Of a stretch of DNA of 64,000 bases, positions 1 through 8,093 are shown piece after piece; the stretch's first letter is position 1; each line of letters opens with the position of its first letter. The DNA lies in assembly GCA_963627135.1 (NCBI GenBank), contig CAVFZY010000019.1:54941-118940 (forward strand). Direction: 5' to 3'. The translations under genes were made by a program, and so were the position numbers. Under the pieces are notes generated by a model. It saw nothing but the letters and a program-made list of their open reading frames with translations. It made no database searches and was not told where the DNA came from. This stretch comes from CAG-103 sp963627135 (GTDB lineage Bacteria; Bacillota; Clostridia; Oscillospirales; Oscillospiraceae).

Positions 1-344
1 ATGCACTTTTCGAGCGCCTCGCGGTCTTTCTTGCTGTAGATGAAAAACTCCGTCTGCCGGATGATGCCGTACGGCCCGCCGAGCCGCGACAGGTACTTAT
101 AAATATTGACGATCTGCTCGACCGTGTACGGCTCCACGGACTGCTGCCCGTCGCGCAGGGACGTGTCCGTGATCCAAATCTCCTCGGGCATGTTCATCGG
201 CACGCGCCGGTGGTTGAACGGCACCTTCGGCACCATTCCCTGCGTGTAAATGTCGCGCTGGAGGTTCGGCTCCGCCACGTCCTGGAGCGAATATTTATAC
301 GCATTCTGCTCCAGCAGGTTCGTCTTTCCGGATATTTCAAGCAT
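1..344 (-). CDS. HMGL-like acyltransferase (2-isopropylmalate/homocitrate synthase family), N-terminal part
   Basis: Only the first 114 codons are in the window; the gene runs off the left edge. The start at 344 has an AAGGAG ribosome binding site just upstream. The segment ITDTSLRDGQQ (about residues 57-67) is the metal and active-site signature D-x-x-x-R-D-G-x-Q of the DRE-TIM metallolyases, which condense acyl-CoA with 2-oxo acids or cleave such products. The N-terminal leader of about 50 residues before the TIM barrel is like that of a clostridial branch usually annotated as 2-isopropylmalate synthase-like. The substrate cannot be told from this fragment. It is divergent from the MarR gene and has its own strong promoter. 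Confidence 0.7.
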   Translation of the reverse strand, partial: MLEISGKTNLLEQNAYKYSLQDVAEPNLQRDIYTQGMVPKVPFNHRRVPMNMPEEIWITDTSLRDGQQSVEPYTVEQIVNIYKYLSRLGGPYGIIRQTEFFIYSKKDREALEKC

Positions 345-386
345 GGCAGTGGGACTCCTTTCTGTTGCTTTGTATTATTGTATACA

Positions 387-414
387 ATTATACACACAAT
401 TGTGCCATTGTCAA
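387..414 (-). promoter_or_regulatory. Promoter of the HMGL-like gene with nearby palindrome
   Basis: Read on the minus strand: TTGACA (414-409), 16-base spacer, TATAAT (392-387). A perfect 12-bp palindrome ATTGTATACAAT (377-388) overlaps the -10 box. TTGTATACAA is the type of half-site bound by FadR-class GntR regulators, so repression by such a regulator is plausible (inference). Confidence 0.7.
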
Positions 415-439
415 CGCGCAAATGTTCACAATTTTCTGC

Positions 440-467
440 TTGCTTTCCGGGCGGATGCTGGTATAAT
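440..467 (+). promoter_or_regulatory. Promoter of the MarR-MATE operon
   Basis: TTGCTT (440-445), 16-base spacer, TATAAT (462-467), with TG one base before the -10 box (extended -10). It lies 44 bases before the marR start. Confidence 0.7.
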
Positions 468-468
468 A

Positions 469-496
469 CAAAATCGTTCAAAATTGAACTATTTTG
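469..496 (+). promoter_or_regulatory. Probable MarR operator, 28-bp palindrome
   Basis: CAAAATCGTTCAA - AA - TTGAACTATTTTG: two 13-base arms with one mismatch, starting two bases after the -10 box. This position covers the transcription start, which fits autorepression of the marR-MATE operon by its first gene. Confidence 0.75.
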
Positions 497-510
497 GGGA
501 GGTGACCGAC

Positions 511-957
511 GTGCTCACCGCATCGCAGGTCTATACGTACACGCGCCGCATTCTCGACGCTTACGCCGCCGTCATGCGGCCGCTGAGCGCGGAGCTGGAC
601 ATGGCGCAAAATGCCGTGGACATCCTGCTCTTTCTGGCCAACAATCCGGGGCTGGACACCGCGCGCGACATCTGTACCTACCGCCGTCTCAAGCCGGGCA
701 TCGTGTCGTTCCACGTGGACAATCTCGTGCGCGAGGGCTACCTGCTGCGCACGCGCGACCCCGGCGACCGGCGCCGCTGCCGGCTCGTGTGCACGGACAA
801 AGCAGCGCCGATCATTGCACGCGGCCAGGCGCTGCAGGAGCAGTTCGTCGCGCAGATGTCCGCAGGCCTCGCACCCGACGCGCTCGAAACGTTCCAGCAC
901 TGTCTGACGGCGTTCGCGCAGAATCTTGACCGTATGACCCAGAGAGAGGAAACCTAA
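511..957 (+). CDS. MarR family transcriptional regulator
   Basis: 148 residues, typical for MarR. The start is GTG at 511, chosen because GGGGAGGTG precedes it and upstream in-frame codons would run through the promoter and operator. The centre of the protein has the winged helix with the recognition-helix region around residues 55-75 and the wing segment R-D-P-G-D-R-R (about 87-93), where MarR proteins carry the conserved D-x-R. The gene ends one base before the MATE start, so the two are translated together. The natural reading is a drug- or metabolite-responsive repressor of the efflux pump; the ligand is unknown. Confidence 0.85.
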   Translation: MLTASQVYTYTRRILDAYAAVMRPLSAELDMAQNAVDILLFLANNPGLDTARDICTYRRLKPGIVSFHVDNLVREGYLLRTRDPGDRRRCRLVCTDKAAPIIARGQALQEQFVAQMSAGLAPDALETFQHCLTAFAQNLDRMTQREET

Positions 958-2325
958 ATGCAGCAGGACAAAACATTTCTCGGCACGGAACCCATCGGGC
1001 AGCTCCTGCGCCGGCTCGCGATCCCGACGGTGATCGCGCAGCTGGTGAACATGCTCTACAACATCGTCGACCGCATCTACATCGGCCACATTCCGGAAGT
1101 CGGCAGTCTCGCGCTGACGGGCGTGGGCGTGTGCCTGCCGATCATTCTGATCGTGTCGGCCTTCGCGTGCTTCACGGCCTCGGGCGGCGCGCCGCGCGCG
1201 TCGATCTACATGGGGCGCGACGATATGGACAGCGCCGAAAAGACGCTCGGCGGCTGCTTTACGCTGCAGATCGGCATCTCCGCCGTGCTCACGGCAGCGC
1301 TGCTTCTCTGGGGGCGCGAGGCGCTGCTCGCCTTCGGCGCGAGCGGAAATACCATTGACTACGCCGCCGACTATCTGCATATTTATGCGTTCGGCACGCT
1401 CTTTGTTGAGCTCACGCTGGGCATGAACGCGTTCATCACGGCGCAGGGCTTTGCCAAGATAGGCATGTACACGGTGCTCATCGGCGCGGCGGCGAATATC
1501 GTCCTCGACCCGATCTTCATCTTCGCGCTGGGCATGGGCGTGCGCGGCGCGGCGCTCGCGACCGTGCTCTCGCAGGGGCTCTCGTGCGCGTGGGTGCTGG
1601 TGTTTCTGTGCGGGAAGAAGGCGTTTTTGCGCCTCCGGCGCGAAAATCTCTTCGTCTCACCCCAGCTCATCCTGCCGTGCGTGGCACTCGGCCTCGCGAC
1701 GTTCACGATGCAGGCGAGCGAGAGCGTCATCTCCGTGTGCTTCAACGCCTCGCTACTCAAGTACGGCGGCGACATCGCCGTCGGCGCCATGACGATCCTC
1801 ACGAGCGTGATGCAGTTTGCCATGCTGCCGCTGCAGGGCATCGGTCAAGGCGCGCAGCCGATCACGAGCTACAACTTCGGCGCGAAAAACACGTCGCGCG
1901 TGCGCGAGACATTCCGCCTGCTGCTGAAGGTGAGCCTGATCTACTCCGTCTCGCTCTGGCTGCTCATTGAACTGTTCCCGGGCCTGTTCGCGCACATCTT
2001 CACACCGGACGCAGACCTCATCGCCTTCACGACGCGCGTGCTGCGCATCTACTGCGCGGGCCTGTTCCTGTTCGGTATTCAGATCGCCTGCCAGATGACG
2101 TTCGTGTCCATCGGCAGCGCGGTGTGCTCGATCATCGTGGCCGTGCTGCGCAAGTTTGTGCTGCTCCTGCCGCTGATCTATCTGCTGCCGGCGCTGCTGC
2201 CCGACCGGACAACAGCCGTATATCTGGCCGAGCCGGTCGCGGACGTGATCGCCGTCACATGCACGGCCATCCTGTTCTCAACGCAGTTTCGCAAGGCGCT
2301 GCACAAGCTCGAAGCGAATGCGTGA
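958..2325 (+). CDS. MATE family multidrug/sodium antiporter
   Basis: 455 residues with about 12 hydrophobic segments, the usual MATE length. The N-terminus has the pattern E-P-I-G-Q-L-L-R-R-L-A-I-P followed by N-M-L-Y-N-I-V-D-R-I-Y-I-G, diagnostic of the MATE/DinF group, with the second half repeating the topology (P-L-Q-G-I-G-Q-G-A-Q-P near residue 300). It should export cationic compounds in exchange for sodium or protons across the cell membrane. Translation starts one base after the MarR stop, with GAGAGAGGAAA as ribosome binding site, so expression follows MarR control. The exported compound is not predictable. Confidence 0.9.
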   Translation: MQQDKTFLGTEPIGQLLRRLAIPTVIAQLVNMLYNIVDRIYIGHIPEVGSLALTGVGVCLPIILIVSAFACFTASGGAPRASIYMGRDDMDSAEKTLGGCFTLQIGISAVLTAALLLWGREALLAFGASGNTIDYAADYLHIYAFGTLFVELTLGMNAFITAQGFAKIGMYTVLIGAAANIVLDPIFIFALGMGVRGAALATVLSQGLSCAWVLVFLCGKKAFLRLRRENLFVSPQLILPCVALGLATFTMQASESVISVCFNASLLKYGGDIAVGAMTILTSVMQFAMLPLQGIGQGAQPITSYNFGAKNTSRVRETFRLLLKVSLIYSVSLWLLIELFPGLFAHIFTPDADLIAFTTRVLRIYCAGLFLFGIQIACQMTFVSIGSAVCSIIVAVLRKFVLLLPLIYLLPALLPDRTTAVYLAEPVADVIAVTCTAILFSTQFRKALHKLEANA

Positions 2326-2449
2326 TGCAGCGCCTCGAGGAGAAGGCTTATGGGTGATGGCCGGACACACGGCGTGCCCCCGTTCCGCCGGCGCTGGACG
2401 ATTCAAAAAATTGAAACTTCCTTATCAAAAACGCGAAGCCATCCCGCCG

Positions 2450-2478
2450 TTGACAACCGCCGCACCGGCGCGTACAAT
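2450..2478 (+). promoter_or_regulatory. Near-consensus promoter before a small ORF
   Basis: TTGACA (2450-2455), 17-base spacer, TACAAT (2473-2478): only one base away from the sigma-A consensus. It lies 34 bases upstream of a small open frame and about 140 bases upstream of an intrinsic terminator. Confidence 0.8.
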
Positions 2479-2512
2479 GACAGCCACATCCATTCGAGAG
2501 GAGCTGCAAGCC

Positions 2513-2716
2513 ATGCGCAGTACGTTTTTCAGCCACAAAAACGACAGCACCGCGACCATGCGCGCGGCCGGCTTCGCATGCTCTGACGCGAACACCAACA
2601 ACAGCGCTCTCCTGCTTACCATCGACACTGTACTTGCAGTGTCGATTTTTGCTATGCTCGGCATTCTGGGCATTATGCCGCCAACAGGACGCACCAAACC
2701 GGTATTCGCGGGATAA
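2513..2716 (+). CDS. Small putative membrane protein (67 aa) or sRNA region
   Basis: ATG at 2513 with AGAGGAG 9 bases upstream opens a 67-codon frame. The product would have a polar N-half and one hydrophobic segment (about residues 32-55), then a short tail. I recognise no family. The reading is uncertain because a perfect terminator hairpin (2621-2650) lies inside the frame. The transcript may therefore be a small RNA of about 165 nt, or a leader for the transporter downstream, rather than mRNA for this peptide. Confidence 0.4.
   Translation: MRSTFFSHKNDSTATMRAAGFACSDANTNNSALLLTIDTVLAVSIFAMLGILGIMPPTGRTKPVFAG
2621..2650 (+). terminator. Intrinsic terminator inside the small ORF
   Basis: Arms ATCGACACTG (2621-2630) and CAGTGTCGAT (2637-2646) are perfectly paired around a 6-base loop and followed by a T-run. 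It would end most transcripts from the promoter at 2450-2478. Confidence 0.7.
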
Positions 2717-2742
2717 TTCGACAACACTTGGTATACCGAGAG

Positions 2743-2777
2743 TCGGCCCCGACCGTTTTGGTCGGGGCCGATTTTTT
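2743..2777 (+). terminator. Strong intrinsic terminator before the NSS transporter
   Basis: TCGGCCCCGACC (2743-2754) pairs perfectly with GGTCGGGGCCGA (2760-2771) around GTTTT and is followed by six T. It lies 36 bases before the transporter start, so it is either the end of the upstream unit or an attenuator of the transporter. Confidence 0.85.
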
Positions 2778-2813
2778 GTATAGAAAACAAAACAGTCGGA
2801 AAGGAAACCTGTC

Positions 2814-4298
2814 ATGGAAAAGAAAAAAGTTGGATTCGCCAGCGGTATCGGCTTCATCCTCGCCGCCGCCGGCAGCGCCGTGGGCCTCGGCAATCTCTGG
2901 GGCTTCCCGTACAAGACGTCGCAAAACGGCGGCGCCGCCTTCGTGCTCATCTACATCGCGTGCGTGCTGCTCATCGGCTTTGTCACGATGCTCAGCGAGA
3001 TCTATCTCGGCCGCCGCGCGCAGGCCAACCCCATGACCGCCTACAAGATGATCAACAAGAACCTCGGCTGGTGCGGCCTCGTGGCGATCATGATCCCCGC
3101 GTTCATCATCTGCTACTACTCCGTGCTCGGCGGCTGGACGACGAAGTACGCGCTCAACTCCTTCGGCGGCAACGCTGGCATCGTCAGCACGTTCTCCGTC
3201 AACACGGGTGAGGTCATTTTGTACACGGCCATCTTCCTCGTGCTGAGCGTGACGATCATCATGGGCGGCGTCAAGGACGGCATCGAGAAAGCCTCCAAGG
3301 TGCTCATGCCGGTGCTGTTTCTGATCCTCGTTGCCATCGCGGTCTACGCCCTGACGCTCGGCAGCGGCGTGCGCGAGGGCCTGGCGTTCTACCTCAAGCC
3401 CGATTTCTCCGGCATCACGTTCAAGTCCGTGCTCGTGGCCATGGGCCAGGCGTTCTACTCCCTGTCGCTCGGCATGGGCATCATGATCACCTACGGTTCC
3501 TACACCGGCAAAGAAATCAATATCGCCAAATCCGCCGCCATGGTCTGCGTGTTCGACACGGTCGTGGCGCTGCTGGCCGGTCTCGCCATCTTCCCGTCGG
3601 TCGCGCACTTTGACCCCTCCCTGCTCGGCAGCAGCAAGGGTGTCGCACTCATGTTCATCATCCTGCCGCAGGTGTTCGAGTCCATGGGCAGCGTGGGTCA
3701 GGTCGTGTCGTTCGCATTCTTCGTCATGGTCGACATCGCGGCCATCACGTCCGTCGTGTCCCTGATCGAGGTCGTGACGCAGTTCGTCATCCAGAAGTTC
3801 CACGTCCACCGCAAGTGGGCCGCGCTCGTCGTCGCGTGCGTGTGCTTTCTCGTGTCGATCCCGATCGGCATCTCGCTCGGCCACGTCGCCATCCTCGAGG
3901 AATCCAGCCCCGCGCTGTTCGGGCTCGACTGGCTGACGTTCTTTGACGAGGTGACCAACACCGTGCTCATGCCCGTGTGCGCACTGTTTTCGTGCATCGT
4001 CGTCGGCTGGTTCATCACGCCCAAGCGCGCCGTGGCCGAGATCGAGGCCGAGGGCACGCACATGGCCGGCTGGCTCAAGAAGGTCTACGCCGTCATGATC
4101 CGCTTCGTGACGCCGGCGCTCATCCTCATCGTCGAGATCGGCGGCCTGCAGAGCGAGATTGCGGCCGGCAACACCGCCGTCATCGTCTTTGCCTACGCGC
4201 TCGTGGCGCTGTGCGTGGTGGCGTACTTTGCCTTCTTCTGCAACCGGGACACCGGCACGAACGCCGACGAGAAGCTCTCCGGCGACTCCCCCGTGTAA
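2814..4298 (+). CDS. Sodium-dependent amino-acid transporter, NSS/SNF family
   Basis: 494 residues with about 11-12 membrane segments. The first segment has the family signature G-S-A-V-G-L-G-N-L-W-G-F-P (about residues 22-34), which forms the sodium and substrate site in LeuT-fold transporters. Bacterial relatives (LeuT, TnaT, MhsT) import neutral or aromatic amino acids with sodium. The start at 2814 follows GGAAAGGAAA. It stands alone between two strong terminators, with two terminators also separating it from the nearest consensus promoter, which hints at attenuation. The substrate is not visible from the sequence. Confidence 0.88.
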   Translation: MEKKKVGFASGIGFILAAAGSAVGLGNLWGFPYKTSQNGGAAFVLIYIACVLLIGFVTMLSEIYLGRRAQANPMTAYKMINKNLGWCGLVAIMIPAFIICYYSVLGGWTTKYALNSFGGNAGIVSTFSVNTGEVILYTAIFLVLSVTIIMGGVKDGIEKASKVLMPVLFLILVAIAVYALTLGSGVREGLAFYLKPDFSGITFKSVLVAMGQAFYSLSLGMGIMITYGSYTGKEINIAKSAAMVCVFDTVVALLAGLAIFPSVAHFDPSLLGSSKGVALMFIILPQVFESMGSVGQVVSFAFFVMVDIAAITSVVSLIEVVTQFVIQKFHVHRKWAALVVACVCFLVSIPIGISLGHVAILEESSPALFGLDWLTFFDEVTNTVLMPVCALFSCIVVGWFITPKRAVAEIEAEGTHMAGWLKKVYAVMIRFVTPALILIVEIGGLQSEIAAGNTAVIVFAYALVALCVVAYFAFFCNRDTGTNADEKLSGDSPV

Positions 4299-4308
4299 CA
4301 TTCCCCAC

Positions 4309-4346
4309 ACACCGGTGCGGTTTTTTGACCGCGCCGGTGTTTTTTT
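4309..4346 (+). terminator. Terminator of the NSS transporter
   Basis: ACACCGGTGCGG and CCGCGCCGGTGT pair over 12 bases (one T-G) around an 8-base loop; TTTTTT follows. Confidence 0.85.
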
Positions 4347-4380
4347 CATGTCAAACCCGTTAAAAATCGCGCAAATTCGG

Positions 4381-4409
4381 TTGAAATGCCGGGAAAAAGC
4401 AGGTATAAT
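4381..4409 (+). promoter_or_regulatory. Promoter of the TetR-oxidoreductase operon
   Basis: TTGAAA (4381-4386), 17-base spacer, TATAAT (4404-4409). Confidence 0.8.
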
Positions 4410-4414
4410 GAAAA

Positions 4415-4431
4415 TGTCAGTCAGTATGACA
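4415..4431 (+). promoter_or_regulatory. Possible TetR operator
   Basis: The inverted repeat TGTCA-N7-TGACA starts six bases after the -10 box and covers the likely transcription start. Its place in front of the tetR gene suggests autoregulation; the short arms keep this tentative. Confidence 0.5.
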
Positions 4432-4455
4432 AGTATATGAACAGGAGGCACGCCC

Positions 4456-5118
4456 ATGTCGCTGCAGGAGGTGCGGGAACAGAATATCACCCTCGTGACG
4501 CAGACGGCGCTGGCGTGCTTTGTGGAAAACGGCATCGACAAGACGACCATCCGCGACATCGCGCACCGCGCGGGGCTGACCGAGCGCTCGGTCTACCGCT
4601 ACTTTGCGACGAAGGACGAGCTTGTGGTCGCGGCGTCCTTCCTCTACTGGGACAGGGCCAAGGCGCAGGCGGCGCAGGCGCTGTGCGCGGCGCGGCAGCC
4701 GGGCATGACCGGCATCGAGGAGATCCGCGTGCTGCTGCGCAGCTACGCGGGGCTGATCTTCACCGACCCCGCGGGCATCCGCTTCTCGCTCGACGCGGAG
4801 GTCGCACTCTGCAACGCCGGCCGGCAGCACGCGGTCGTCAACCGCCCGCCGGAGCGCTATGAGGTCGCCCCCGGCCCGATCGCGGCGGCCATCCGCCGCG
4901 GCCTCGCCGACGGGACGGTCGACCCCAACGCCGATGTCAAAATGCTCTACTATAATGCCTACGACGCGATCCTCGGCGTCATCCAGCGCATGTCCGTCGG
5001 CGTGCCGAGCGTGCACGAGCTCGACGGGCACGCGCGCATCGACGCGCTGTGCGAGCAGTTCACGCGCGCATTCGCAGCGCCGCCCCCGGGAGAAAAAGGG
5101 ACAGGGAATACCTTTTAA
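4456..5118 (+). CDS. TetR/AcrR family transcriptional regulator
   Basis: 220 residues. The N-terminal helix-turn-helix is clear: D-K-T-T-I-R-D-I-A-H-R-A-G-L, then S-V-Y-R-Y-F-A-T-K-D-E-L (residues about 28-57), the TetR recognition region. The C-terminal ligand domain is not recognisable to a subfamily. The start at 4456 follows CAGGAGGC. The next gene begins 30 bases after its stop, so this is most likely the local repressor of the flavoprotein operon, responding to its substrate or product. Confidence 0.88.
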   Translation: MSLQEVREQNITLVTQTALACFVENGIDKTTIRDIAHRAGLTERSVYRYFATKDELVVAASFLYWDRAKAQAAQALCAARQPGMTGIEEIRVLLRSYAGLIFTDPAGIRFSLDAEVALCNAGRQHAVVNRPPERYEVAPGPIAAAIRRGLADGTVDPNADVKMLYYNAYDAILGVIQRMSVGVPSVHELDGHARIDALCEQFTRAFAAPPPGEKGTGNTF

Positions 5119-5148
5119 ATACTACCCGTTATTGAAGGAGGAAAAGGC

Positions 5149-7689
5149 ATGGCAAAACGACCGAATATTCTCAAGCTGGCCACGAAGATCAGTCTTGAGA
5201 GCATGACGTACACCGGCATCACGTACAACGACCCCGAGTACAAGATCCTCGAGCCAATCATCGACGATGAGATGTGTGCGATCATGATGCACCTGCGCCT
5301 GGAGGCCAACCGCACCGTGGAGGACGTGGCCAGGCGCGCAAAGCAGAGCGTGGAATACACGCAGACGCAGCTCGACAAGCTCGCCAAGACGGGCGCGGTG
5401 CGCTACCGCTATGTGGACGGCAAGCGCTGCTACTACTACCCCATCTGGGTGCCCGGCATCATGGAGGGCATCCTCGCCAACCGCGAGCAGTGCGACCGCT
5501 ACCCCGTGCTCGGCGAGAGCTTTGAGGCATACACCCGCCGCCGGCTCGAGATGCTCGCGCCGATGCTCGACAGCGGCACGGTCGGCATGTGCCCGATGCG
5601 CGTCATGCCGGTCATGAGCGCGATCGAGAACGACACGCGCACGGCATCGTATGACGAGCTCAAGACGCTCATCGAAAATGCGACGGCCATCAGCGTCGGC
5701 CCGTGCTCGTGCCGCCGGGCCCGCCGCCTCATGGGCGAGGGCTGCGGCCACCTCGAAGAGGACATGTGCATGTACCTCAACGACAACGCCGTCTGCTATT
5801 CCGAGCAGGGCTATCACCGGATCATCACGAAAGAAGAAGCATATGAGATCCTCCGGCGTGCCGAGGACAACGGCCTCGTGCACGAGATCAACCAGACCCC
5901 GGGCTTTGAGGATGCGACCGCCATCTGCAACTGCTGCGGCTGCTCGTGCTTCGCGCTGCGCATCGAGGAGCTGTTCCGCACGCCGCGCGCCATACGCTCG
6001 AACTACATCGCCCGCGTAGACAAGGAAAAGTGCGTCGCCTGCGGCCAGTGCGTCGAAAACTGCCAGACCAACGCCCTCAAGCTCGGGCAGAAGCGCTGCA
6101 CGACCGACCCGCACATTTCCGATACCTATGACACCGACCGCAGCGTGCCCTACGACCGCCGGACCTATGACCCGGACTTCCGCACGAACCGCTCGGACGT
6201 CATGCCCAGCGGCACCGCGCCGTGCAAGGCCGTGTGCCCGCTGAACATCCCGGTGCAGGGCTGCCTGCAGCTGCTGTCCGTCGGCAGATATGACGACGCT
6301 GCGGCACTCATCCGGCAGGCCACGCCGTTCCCGGAGCTGTGCGGCAGCGTGTGCGGCCGCCAGTGCGAAAAGGTCTGCACCCGCAACCAGATCGATGCCG
6401 CTGTCGCCATTGCCGACGTGTGCAGGACGCTCGTCCGGCGCGAGCAGGACGCCGGCAAGGTCATTTTGCCGCCGGTGAAAAACCCGACCGGCATCCCCCA
6501 TACGGAAAAGATCGCCGTCATCGGCGCCGGCCCCGCCGGACTGAGCTGTGCCTATTTCCTCCGGCAGCAGGGCTACCCCGTGACCGTGCTGGAAAAGGAC
6601 ACGGTGCCCGGCGGCGCACCGGCGACGCTCATCCCGTCCTTCCGTCTCGACCGCAAGGCCTACGCCGCCGAGATCGACGTGCTCGCGCGCATGGGCGTGG
6701 AGTTCCGCACCGGCGTGGAAGTTGGCAAGGACACGACGCTCGACGCGCTGCGCGCCGAGGGCTACAAGGCGTTCTTCCTCGGCATCGGCGCCGGGAAGCA
6801 GAGCAAGGACGCGCCGGCCGGCACCGTGGACGCGCGCAGATACCTGCACCGGAAGAGACACACCGTCAAGGGCAGCGTCGTCGTGCTCGGCGGCGGGAAA
6901 GAGGCCGTTGACTGTGCGCGCGCCGCGCACAAGGGCGGCGCAGCAAGCGTGACCGTCGTCGCCGGGGCGATCCGGGCAGACATCTCCGAGGCCAAGCAGG
7001 AAGGCGTCGCGTTCCGCGCGCCGTTCGCTGTGCAGGAGATCCGCGACGGCGCAGTGTCCATCCGCAGCCTGCACGGTGACAAGACCGAGGAGCTTGCAGC
7101 AGACACGGTCTTTGCTGCCGAGGGCTACGTCCCGGCGGCGGACGCCTTCACCGCCGGATCCGGCGTGTGCCTGAACGCCGACGGCTTTGTCGGCGCCGAC
7201 GCCGTGACCCGCCAGACCGGCGAGGCCGACGTCTTTGCCGGCGGTGCCGCGACCGGCGCGCATGACATCGCGCGTGCGATCGCCGAGGGCCGCGAGGCCG
7301 CGATCTCGATCCACCGCTTCGTGCACAGCAGCCAGAGCTTCGTGATCGGTCGCGACAAGCGGGATTATAAGCCGCTGGCGCGCAGCAGCGTTGGCATTGC
7401 GATCGACGAGCTGGAGTCCGCGCCCCGGCAGGCGGCGGAAAACGGCCTGCTCACCGACGCGCAGCTGCACTGCGAGGCCGGACGCTGCCTCGGCTGCGGC
7501 ACCGTGGTGCTCAATGAGGACCAGTGCGTTGGCTGCGGCATCTGCACAACCAAGTGCAAGTTTGACGCCATCCATCTCGAGAAGGTCAACGACACGCACG
7601 GACGCGGCTATTTCCGCACCCTGCTGACGGCTGCGAGCAACGCCCCTGCCGCCGGCCGCCGCTTCGTGCGCAAGAAGCTGCAGCACTGA
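5149..7689 (+). CDS. Multi-domain Fe-S flavoprotein oxidoreductase (GltD/DPYD-N-like)
   Basis: 846 residues. In order: a winged-helix-like region (about 30-110); a cysteine-rich block with P-C-S-C near 185 and C-N-C-C-G-C-S-C near 260-267; a ferredoxin motif CVACGQCVENC (about 295-305); a DPYD/GltD-type helical Fe-S domain with C-x3-C-P and C-G-x-V-C-x3-C-x3-C motifs (about 340-420); FAD fold with GAGPAG near 458; NAD(P) fold with G-G-G-K-E near 578; and a C-terminal ferredoxin motif CVGCGICTTKC (about 793-803). Such proteins pass electrons from NAD(P)H through flavin to ferredoxin-type acceptors. Its place with a 2-enoate-reductase-like enzyme suggests that it feeds electrons to a reductive pathway. 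The exact reaction is unknown. Confidence 0.75.
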   Translation: MAKRPNILKLATKISLESMTYTGITYNDPEYKILEPIIDDEMCAIMMHLRLEANRTVEDVARRAKQSVEYTQTQLDKLAKTGAVRYRYVDGKRCYYYPIWVPGIMEGILANREQCDRYPVLGESFEAYTRRRLEMLAPMLDSGTVGMCPMRVMPVMSAIENDTRTASYDELKTLIENATAISVGPCSCRRARRLMGEGCGHLEEDMCMYLNDNAVCYSEQGYHRIITKEEAYEILRRAEDNGLVHEINQTPGFEDATAICNCCGCSCFALRIEELFRTPRAIRSNYIARVDKEKCVACGQCVENCQTNALKLGQKRCTTDPHISDTYDTDRSVPYDRRTYDPDFRTNRSDVMPSGTAPCKAVCPLNIPVQGCLQLLSVGRYDDAAALIRQATPFPELCGSVCGRQCEKVCTRNQIDAAVAIADVCRTLVRREQDAGKVILPPVKNPTGIPHTEKIAVIGAGPAGLSCAYFLRQQGYPVTVLEKDTVPGGAPATLIPSFRLDRKAYAAEIDVLARMGVEFRTGVEVGKDTTLDALRAEGYKAFFLGIGAGKQSKDAPAGTVDARRYLHRKRHTVKGSVVVLGGGKEAVDCARAAHKGGAASVTVVAGAIRADISEAKQEGVAFRAPFAVQEIRDGAVSIRSLHGDKTEELAADTVFAAEGYVPAADAFTAGSGVCLNADGFVGADAVTRQTGEADVFAGGAATGAHDIARAIAEGREAAISIHRFVHSSQSFVIGRDKRDYKPLARSSVGIAIDELESAPRQAAENGLLTDAQLHCEAGRCLGCGTVVLNEDQCVGCGICTTKCKFDAIHLEKVNDTHGRGYFRTLLTAASNAPAAGRRFVRKKLQH

Positions 7690-7699
7690 GGACACCGCC

Positions 7700-8050
7700 A
7701 TGCATGAGATCGGCGTCGTGCGCGCAATGATTCAGACCGTCACCGATTACGCGGCGGCAAAGGGTGTCGACCACGTCTCGGAGATCGTGGCCGACTGCGG
7801 CGAGCTCTCGCTCGTCATCCCGCAGTATGTCGAGCAGATCTATCCGACGGTCGTCAAGGGCACGCCGTTTGCAGACACGAAGCTCATCGTCAACGTCGTG
7901 CCCGGCATGGCCGAGTGCGACGACTGCGACGAGATCTTCAACGTCATCGCGTGCAAAGGGTATTGCCCGAACTGCAATAGCTTCAGCAAAACGGTGCTGT
8001 CCGGCAAGGACTTCACCATCCGGGAGATCCATGTCCCGGACAAAACGTGA
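7700..8050 (+). CDS. hypA: HypA-like nickel metallochaperone
   Basis: 116 residues, the HypA length. The N-terminal M-H-E motif binds nickel in HypA through His2. The zinc ribbon has two Cys pairs, C-D-D-C (about 74-77) and C-P-N-C (about 93-96). HypA delivers nickel for hydrogenase or urease assembly, but no hydrogenase or other hyp gene is in this window. It starts 10 bases after the flavoprotein and 43 bases before the next flavoprotein, so it is part of this operon. It may have been recruited to metallate an unidentified partner. Confidence 0.8.
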   Translation: MHEIGVVRAMIQTVTDYAAAKGVDHVSEIVADCGELSLVIPQYVEQIYPTVVKGTPFADTKLIVNVVPGMAECDDCDEIFNVIACKGYCPNCNSFSKTVLSGKDFTIREIHVPDKT

Positions 8051-8093
8051 CCCCGGGTCTGTGGAGACCTAAAACATAGAAGGAGCGTATTTC

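Noticed and set aside
5122..7701. 859-codon open frame on the minus strand
   Set aside because: It lies opposite the Fe-S flavoprotein, whose Cys motifs and nucleotide folds are clear. The antisense product is low-complexity, rich in Ala, Arg, His and Asp, with no motif. Long antisense frames are expected in GC-rich genes.
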